A stretch of DNA of 10,870 bases from an uncultured Christensenella sp. (lineage in GTDB: Bacteria > Bacillota > Clostridia > Christensenellales > UBA3700): positions 1 through 10,870 of the forward strand of contig CAJTXS010000032.1 in NCBI GenBank assembly GCA_910583735.1, in the 5' to 3' direction. Of this stretch, positions 9,001 through 10,870 are shown piece after piece. Made by a program: the position numbers and the translations under genes. Position 1 is the first letter of the stretch. Each line of letters begins with the position of its first letter. The notes below the pieces were generated by a model. That model was not told the DNA's origin and did not search any database. It saw only the letters and a list, made by a program, of their open reading frames with translations.

Positions 9001-10870
9001 TTATGAACGTTGTCGGCGGTAACGCAAGCGGTTACGGCGACGTCGGATACTTCCAGGTTCTCAATCAGCGCTCCAAGATAACGCTGACGGGACAAAAGAG
9101 ATTTGACAACACGCATCCCGACGATACGAGCGCGGGCGGAAAGGGCTATAAGCTGTTCCTTGCGCTTCTGCCCGAAAACAACAGCCGCTATACCAAGAAT
9201 ATGGATACGCTTAAGATTATCGTAGGCGGAAACAACGTATTCGTAACAGGTATTCCCGTTGAGCTTACAGGTCTTGCCGCGGCAGCGCAGGGAGCGCTAT
9301 CCGACTTCCTTAAGTTCCTGGATTTAAGCTCTATGGCTCCCGATATGTTCCCGCTTCAGCTTGCTACAGGCACCGACGGCGACGACGGCTCCTACAAGTA
9401 TCCGAGCGCGAGCGACAGATACGACACTACGGATAACTGGACGGATAACGGCGACGGCACTTCATCCTATTCGTATACTCCCAATCTCGAGGGACTTATC
9501 AATAAGCTCGAGCTTAACCTGAGCTCGAGACACGGATATCAGCCTTACTACAGCGGAATGTCGGCAATTCAGCGCGACGCGGGACTCATTTCTATCAAGA
9601 TAGAGTTCGGCAAGCAGGCGTTCAACGAGCTTATGATTATGATTGACTGCATACTGCTCAATCTTATGAGTACGATGAACAGCCATCCAAGCAGCGGCGG
9701 CGTGCAGAATTACTTCATCAATCCGACTTCCGTCGGCATAAACAACAGCAACGGCGACGCGGGTACCGACCCGAGCGGAAAGTATCTGTCTATCAAGACA
9801 GCTACCGAGGTGCTTCAGGAGCTCGATACCAACTACGTAAAGAAGAACGCGACTACCGAAGCAAAGGTTAAATTCCTCGAGCCGTATATGCGTGCGCTCC
9901 CGTATGCTCTTATCAAGTGGATACTGCGCGACGTCGCATACGGCGCGGCAAAGGATTTGCCCGTTGTCGGCGCAAACAGCATCTGGGACGACGGTACCTC
10001 GCTGTTCGGCTGGAAGCTGGCGGGTATTATCGGTCCTAACATTCAGGACTTGTCAAGAATTATCGCGGGTATACTGCCTCTGCCCTTCGCAGTGGGCGAT
10101 ATTAACCCGAGCGCCAATATCTATATCGACCTCAATCCGAGTCCGTCCGAATACGGCTTGAATGCGAGCTCCGATATGTCGCCCGGCATCAGAGCTATCG
10201 AGCTTATGGTAAACGGCAGAAAGAACGGCGCAGGCACCAGTATGCAGTACCTCAAGGCTCCCAATACCAATATGGGACAGTACAACATTACCGGACATAC
10301 CACCAATATCGAGGAAGCCTGGGACTTCTTTATGCTGCGCATAACTCCTTATGCGGACGGCAACAAGGTTGAGTCCAACAGACTTATCGGCTTCGACGAG
10401 TCGGCTAAGGCGGAAATAATCGATAAGAACATCACTCCGCCTACGTCTATCACGATTACCGACCCGGGAAGAAGGTCGGGTACGCTTGTCGGCGGCAGCA
10501 ACAACGGCAAGGCTATAGAGATGCGCGACAGCACCTTCAGCAATCCCGCGCTCTTCCCGCAGATGGCGGATGTGACGTTTGCAAAGGGCAATCCGTATCA
10601 CAGCTATTATCAGACCTCTGTTTACGGCGACGCTCGCGGAACGCAGCTTGTCTGGGATGCGTCCACTGTCGACTACACGGCGGCGGAGCCCGGAAAGACC
10701 AAGCTTGCGGGTTATGTGTACGGCTATGCGCTCAATACTGTAATGTATGCAATCCCCGTATATATCTCCGACGCGGCGGCGGTTACCAGAGTAAGGTCGT
10801 ATACGAGAGCGGAGGGGGACGCAAATACTTACGTGCAGTCCGACATCACGCTCAATATCAACGAGGCGAA
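1..10870 (+). CDS. Giant modular repeat protein, probably surface-exposed; internal fragment open at both ends
   Basis: The frame starting at base 3 runs 3,622 complete codons to base 10868 with no stop; bases 1-2 and 10869-10870 belong to codons cut by the edges. Start, ribosome binding site, signal peptide and C-terminal anchor are therefore not visible. I do not recognise a named family for the full protein. What can be seen is a chain of about seven diverged copies of one strand-hairpin-helix module, inserts rich in Tyr, Asp and Gly, three calcium-loop-like sites and one bacterial Ig-like domain near the right edge. Only seven cysteines were counted, and no nucleotide-binding, protease or glycosidase signature was recognised. 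Regular strand patterns, strong codon bias and the intact frame argue for a real, translated gene. Export, and a role as adhesin, surface scaffold or ligand-binding array, is inferred from composition and architecture. No promoter, terminator or second gene was found inside it. Confidence 0.95.
3..212 (+). other. Tail of a preceding module (module 0) of the giant protein
   Basis: Residues 1-70 begin with a charged helical stretch containing ELYETLSETEKNTVK and then reach the strand AVNPFTDTIVTIGF (bases 138-179). That strand matches the closing strand of later modules: VGFNPYDLTVG at 4749, IGTDPTTDHTKISL at 7626, and AVNPIELTIG at 8820. The 12 bases coding GCGGTCAATCCG are identical at 138-149 and 8820-8831. 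I therefore read this as the end of a module whose earlier part lies left of the window, so the array very likely extends upstream. Confidence 0.55.
213..902 (+). repeat. Module 1 of the diverged protein repeat
   Basis: Residues 71-300. It opens with the helix AIDFGQIVAGILGNIAGV, followed by alternating strands (FRLDFSLMLDM, then SELAIELFAV). The signature hairpin GIYYFGRGVYLDLS is at bases 420-461, followed by a short strand and a helix ending FDLLG. A low-complexity linker (543-671) leads into a hydrophobic stretch, DLALAILFNKDLLTIALG, and a Leu-rich helix, HTILELIDTSSLGF. Side chains alternate polar and hydrophobic in the strands, as in curved sheets with one greasy face. Aligned by eye, it is the closest partner of module 5, where the opening motif, strands and hairpin fall in the same order. 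Confidence 0.7.
543..671 (+). other. Low-complexity inter-element linker of module 1
   Basis: About 43 residues rich in Gly, Ala, Asp, Ser, Thr and Val (for example GSANDAVLGADGTTGAVGD). It follows directly after the LLG helix and includes SSGEALTAG. Equivalent linkers sit after the LLG-like helix in modules 2 to 6 and differ in length and sequence. No fold is expected; it looks like a flexible spacer between the hairpin half and the hydrophobic half of the module. Confidence 0.6.
903..1484 (+). other. Insert 1: Tyr-rich segment with an Asp-rich loop
   Basis: Residues 301-494 separate modules 1 and 2. The segment holds GYYVKGDDGTYVRVAKP from base 1038, a member of the YY-x(n)-DGTY family that recurs in the other inserts. 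It is followed by NGTTYVKYRVLYNEDTKKLY, then an Asp-rich loop at 1176-1211, and then SYVGDGGKYDVDLSLKIAIC and other alternating-residue strands. Predicted mostly beta by eye. I know no named domain that it matches; it may be a small independent beta domain placed between repeats. Confidence 0.5.
1176..1211 (+). other. Asp-rich loop, weak calcium-site candidate
   Basis: The residues read DGDGNGKENMGK, with acidic or Asn side chains at loop positions 1, 3 and 5 and Gly at 6, as in EF-hand, dockerin or thrombospondin-type-3 loops. The Glu normally at position 12 is at 13, so the match is imperfect. It sits at the end of the insert 1 Tyr-rich unit. It may simply be a turn. Confidence 0.3.
1896..2117 (+). 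other. Nested Tyr-rich insert inside the module 2 hairpin
   Basis: Between the two arms of the GIYY/YVDLS hairpin lie 74 residues. They start with a charged stretch (TDEEKNDKESEKYVD) and contain two Tyr-rich units: NKDGTYYLDKDGKYKPIND and NYCYPNENGGYKRVNG. KYKPIND is nearly repeated as AYKPINE at 5259-5279, with CCCATAAACGA identical in DNA. The unit resembles choline-binding-type cell-wall repeats only superficially, because the paired Trp/Gly pattern is missing. Confidence 0.5.
2208..2288 (+). other. Acidic low-complexity linker of module 2
   Basis: About 27 residues: GGLVGGGNGEAMSV followed by AATSADDSEDEDNK. It directly follows the DALLG helix, matching the position of the linkers in modules 1 and 3 to 6. 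The NGEA tetrapeptide recurs in the module 3 linker. Strongly acidic and Gly-rich, so probably disordered. Confidence 0.55.
2511..2726 (+). repeat. YVNVKEL strand-helix unit, copy 1
   Basis: AYVNVKELVERIPDSS, then TEEERVKIRKEVVEIM, then SHYRFNV and GTYFKAEDGSFELIA. The conserved order with copy 2 is YVNVKEL, an Ile-containing spacer, TEEER, a helix, an aromatic-Arg strand and a GTY strand. The DGSFELI at 2700-2720 recurs at 5058-5078 in insert 3, which ties the two inserts together. Confidence 0.6.
3156..3351 (+). repeat. YVNVKEL strand-helix unit, copy 2
   Basis: NYVNVKELKDKILAGTA, TEEERSLYELISQYP, SVRYRDVPQYLY and DGTYSWISDYY. It shares YVNVKEL and TEEER exactly with copy 1 and keeps the same spacing pattern, but synonymous codons differ (GTC versus GTA for Val, AAG versus AAA for Lys). 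This points to an old duplication under protein-level selection. Confidence 0.6.
4074..4853 (+). repeat. Module 3 of the diverged protein repeat
   Basis: Residues 1358-1617. It opens with a helix (GVKEQLGQVLSGIFGNMKAV), then strands NIYLSVRINLCFDLTI and DLDIAIDAWLQQ. The signature hairpin is GIYYDRNAATGSAGLYVDLS at 4383-4442. A second YVDLS follows 14 residues later, so the hairpin region has two consecutive copies of the same strand. A helix ending LAGLLG, the linker (4524-4604), the hydrophobic half (AYLNIFTNAIAVNVTSGFL, then RVLLNELM, then VLPNF) and the closing strand VGFNPYDLTVGALLF (4749 on) complete it. This is the best example of the full module. Confidence 0.7.
4524..4604 (+). other. 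Low-complexity linker of module 3
   Basis: About 27 residues, NNAMDNDEALPVANGEAK followed by IDKDVQAPD, lying just after the LLG helix. Acidic and Asn/Ala-rich. Its NGEA matches the module 2 linker. Position, not sequence, is what is conserved across modules. Confidence 0.55.
4854..5618 (+). other. Insert 3: series of Tyr-rich DGTY-like units
   Basis: Residues 1618-1872 hold about four successive units of the pattern aromatic, spacer, DGxY, Lys, hydrophobic. They are VEYYETENGNYKKLDDGSF (from 5013), KGMLYVKVGDAYKPINE (from 5229), RGELYAVDPEFDYIKVD (from about 5349) and DGVAYMPIDEDGDGYTSAV (from about 5493). The last contains an EF-hand-like loop. DGSFELI here is shared with insert 2, and AYKPINE with the nested insert of module 2. 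Mostly short strands and turns by eye; no family recognised. Confidence 0.5.
5514..5549 (+). other. EF-hand/dockerin-like calcium loop candidate
   Basis: Twelve residues, DEDGDGYTSAVE, place Asp at loop positions 1, 3 and 5, Gly at 6, Ser at 9 and Glu at 12. This satisfies the ligand positions of a canonical EF-hand loop, except that position 8 is Thr rather than an aliphatic residue. No clear flanking helix pair is visible, so a stand-alone calcium loop, as in many bacterial surface proteins, is more likely than a true EF-hand. Confidence 0.45.
5619..6536 (+). repeat. Module 4, with a degenerate hairpin
   Basis: Residues 1873-2178. It opens TIDLSKLSNVSIADMLGDF, then strand EFGVTLDLTLEVSNIINWAY, helices, and strands KVSLNASLNVYL and GIKAYVEITYQTG. 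The hairpin is degenerate: RLWFEINGGKLDAYLDM (about 6027-6077) replaces GIYY...YVDLS. A helix ending APLLG, the Ala-rich linker (6162-6230), then WGTLNVLLGRLLLSSDFITV and SLLADLVKILI follow. It ends with VAEFLPKLY and the strand VDINFGFKVGEDYYITVQRY. The shared element order supports membership, but the hairpin alone would not. Confidence 0.55.
6162..6230 (+). other. Ala-rich linker of module 4
   Basis: About 23 residues, SASATSVAEAIAAADKALDD then DIV, directly after APLLG. Unlike the Gly-rich linkers of the other modules, it could form a short helix. Its position between the hairpin half and the hydrophobic half is the same. Confidence 0.45.
6537..7028 (+). other. Insert 4: Tyr-rich segment with a thrombospondin-type-3-like loop
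   Basis: Residues 2179-2342. It contains NGKYCIDGVTYSDWSGTRF, then AKNEDGTYSVTTSTDNANTY, then strands such as NYVLKAYAYPTWEGETFDYV and GLYIAVGDFSLSASLHDLYV. The DGTY unit places it with the other inserts. An Asp-rich loop lies at 6897-6932. The last strand, MKAYLNMSIDVSLYG, leads straight into module 5. No known family recognised. Confidence 0.5.
6897..6932 (+). other. Thrombospondin-type-3/EF-hand-like calcium loop candidate
   Basis: The residues DTDGDGIKDTID give Asp at positions 1, 3, 5, 9 and 12, Gly at 6 and Ile at 7. DxDxDGxxD is the pattern typical of thrombospondin type 3 and related calcium loops in bacterial surface proteins. It is the best calcium-site match in the window. It is flanked by charged residues, FGE before and ESKF after. 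Confidence 0.55.
7029..7796 (+). repeat. Module 5 of the diverged protein repeat
   Basis: Residues 2343-2598; the most compact copy, with no insert inside. It opens TIDMSEVLDLLLELLAP, followed by strands FKVNITNEL, FLKLDLNAVIDFENW and AALSLKLQKY. The hairpin GIYLLDDSIYVDLS (7260-7301) continues as GLLGETAKVKLEGV. After a helix ending GKLIG and the linker (7389-7445) come WEYIMLLFRPHEVLLQLNAD, helix LINAVYKKIM, LLPDLGDWLLHIG and the closing strand TDPTTDHTKISLNMRF. Because it is uninterrupted, it is the best single template for defining the module boundaries. Confidence 0.7.
7389..7445 (+). other. Low-complexity linker of module 5
   Basis: About 19 residues, AVDNGGLANDEAGTAAKDE, directly after the GKLIG helix. 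NDEA is also present in the module 3 linker. Short, acidic, rich in Ala and Gly, and probably flexible. Confidence 0.5.
7797..8912 (+). repeat. Module 6, with two insertions
   Basis: Residues 2599-2970. It opens SIDLEAIVNGAEVDLINALT with strand GAHMGITVQV. A first insertion (about 7950-8180) carries the Tyr-rich unit REFYQGKMYKYDSANKRYVE. Strands NLVIDLKANINLGSVILYGI and SDISIDVSMGY follow. The hairpin's arms, ISIYYLGSSRLKY (8322 on) and DAIYIDATSLGLGKIKFQG (to about 8468), are separated by a short insertion, QTTGSYEVGSDGDIMS. Next come AGILG, a long linker (8487-8606), the hydrophobic half (FDTGLFNAILALLNVKLGFN), IQNATLSLMFGDNG and the closing strand AVNPIELTIG (8820 on). Confidence 0.65.
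8487..8606 (+). other. Low-complexity linker of module 6 with an NADGxT mini-repeat
   Basis: About 40 residues rich in Asp, Ala, Thr, Gly and Asn; no hydrophobic core. It includes the tandem pair NADGETNADGTPDAS from base 8541. It is nearly as long as the module 1 linker, at the same position after the LLG-like helix. Linkers of this type commonly vary in length between strains, but that cannot be seen from one sequence. Confidence 0.55.
8913..9740 (+). repeat. Module 7, degenerate copy
   Basis: Residues 2971-3246. It opens with GTAGMMSLVQNILDNLDLN, then strands NANIEIQNKVMNVVGG and YFQVLNQRSKITLTGQ. The hairpin position holds GYKLFLALLPENN and MDTLKIIVGGNNVFVTGIPV without the Tyr-Tyr or YVDLS signature. 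A helix ending SDFLKFLDLSSM, a Gly/Asp/Ser/Thr-rich stretch (about 9369-9480), the strands INKLELNLSSRHGYQ and LISIKIEFG, and a Leu/Met-rich helix (FNELMIMIDCILLNLM) follow. The closing strand NYFINPTSVGI (9708-9740) resembles the VNPxxLTI strands. Assignment rests on element order, so it is less certain than modules 1, 3 and 5. Confidence 0.45.
9741..10553 (+). other. Non-repeated segment between the module array and the Ig-like domain
   Basis: Residues 3247-3517. It begins with a Gly/Asn/Asp-rich spacer, then a mostly helical stretch with VLQELDTNYV, FLEPYMRALPYALIKWILRD and WKLAGIIGPNIQDLSRIIAG. It continues with NPSANIYIDLNPSPSEYGLN, which weakly recalls module strands, and strands around IELMVNGR and AWDFFMLRITPY. 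A Thr/Gly/Asn-rich connector containing TPPTSITITDPGRRSG leads to the Ig-like domain. It may be an eighth, strongly altered module or a capping domain that ends the array; I cannot tell which. Confidence 0.4.
10554..10769 (+). other. Bacterial Ig-like domain resembling Big_4
   Basis: Residues 3518-3589. The pattern LVWDASTVDYTAAEPGKTKL, then AGYVYGYALNTVMYAIPVYI, fits the known shape of group 4 bacterial Ig-like domains (PF07532): a VxWD strand, a Val-Asp-Tyr, a pro-Gly turn, then a G-x-V strand and a final alternating V-x-V strand. Such domains are common stalk units in secreted or surface proteins of Firmicutes, where they often come in tandem near the C-terminus. The pGtYtVtG core is altered (PGKTKLAG), so identification is moderate. 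Confidence 0.5.
10770..10868 (+). other. Start of the next domain, cut by the window edge
   Basis: Residues 3590-3622 read on in frame after the Ig-like domain, with VTRVRSYTRAEGDANTYVQ followed by a strand, DITLNINEA. A second Ig-like unit in tandem would be a natural expectation, but too little is visible to say. The absence of a stop, of a sortase motif and of a transmembrane tail shows that the protein continues to the right. Confidence 0.4.

Noticed and set aside
7248..9116. 622-codon reading frame on the minus strand, with similar smaller ones at 4806-5438, 5949-6956 and 10053-10601
   Set aside because: All are in codon register with the + strand gene and bounded by its rare TTA or TCA codons. 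Their translations are Val/Ala/Glu/Arg-rich without domain features.
9960..9974. LPVVG, resembling a sortase signal
   Set aside because: It lacks Thr at the fourth position, has no following hydrophobic segment and basic tail, and lies inside a frame that continues for another 300 codons.
1..10870. Polyketide or non-ribosomal peptide synthase as an explanation for the giant gene
   Set aside because: No ketosynthase, acyltransferase, adenylation or carrier-protein motif was seen; the sequence is repetitive strand-rich segments with low-complexity linkers.
1..10870. Tandem DNA repeats, CRISPR array, insertion sequence, tRNA or rRNA
   Set aside because: Similarity between modules is at protein level only, with at most short identical DNA words (about 11-12 bases). 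No regular spacer pattern, inverted terminal repeats or RNA-gene signature was found.

Overview
The whole 10,870-base window is the inside of one giant protein-coding gene on the + strand. The frame whose first complete codon starts at base 3 stays open to the right edge: 3,622 codons with no stop, no visible frameshift, and neither the start nor the stop codon in view. I see no other gene, RNA gene, mobile element, CRISPR array, promoter or terminator. The other long reading frames, including a 622-codon one on the minus strand at 7248-9116, are shadows caused by the codon bias of the real frame.

The product is acidic, rich in Asp, Gly, Asn, Tyr and Ser, and nearly free of cysteine (seven counted). 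It has no recognisable catalytic domain. It is built from diverged copies of one module. The layout, by base position, is: end of an earlier module (3-212); module 1 (213-902); insert 1 (903-1484); module 2 (1485-2450, with a nested insert); insert 2 (2451-4073); module 3 (4074-4853); insert 3 (4854-5618); module 4 (5619-6536); insert 4 (6537-7028); module 5 (7029-7796); module 6 (7797-8912, with nested inserts); module 7 (8913-9740); a non-repeated segment (9741-10553); a bacterial Ig-like domain resembling Big_4 (10554-10769); and a short tail.

The full module order is: a helical segment opening with an Ile-Asp-Leu-Ser-like motif; alternating-residue beta strands; a beta hairpin reading roughly GIYY-x(n)-YVDLS-x-LG-x-KIKVEG; a short LLxxLLG helix; a low-complexity Ala/Gly/Asp/Asn linker; a hydrophobic strand-helix stretch with an L-x-x-L-L pattern; and a VNPxxLTI-like strand. 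The copies are far too diverged for recent duplication, which together with the intact frame suggests an old, functionally maintained array. Inserts between modules contain Tyr-rich YY-x(n)-DGxYKxIN stretches, and three Asp-rich loops look like calcium sites.

The likely source is a bacterium of moderate GC (a little over 50% by eye) that often uses AGA for Arg and ATA for Ile, rarely TTA, CTA or TCA, and TGG only for Trp. A gut-type Clostridia/Firmicutes lineage is my best guess, at low confidence. By composition and the terminal Ig-like domain the protein is most likely exported and surface-exposed, but the secretion signal and any anchor lie outside the window, so this is inference.
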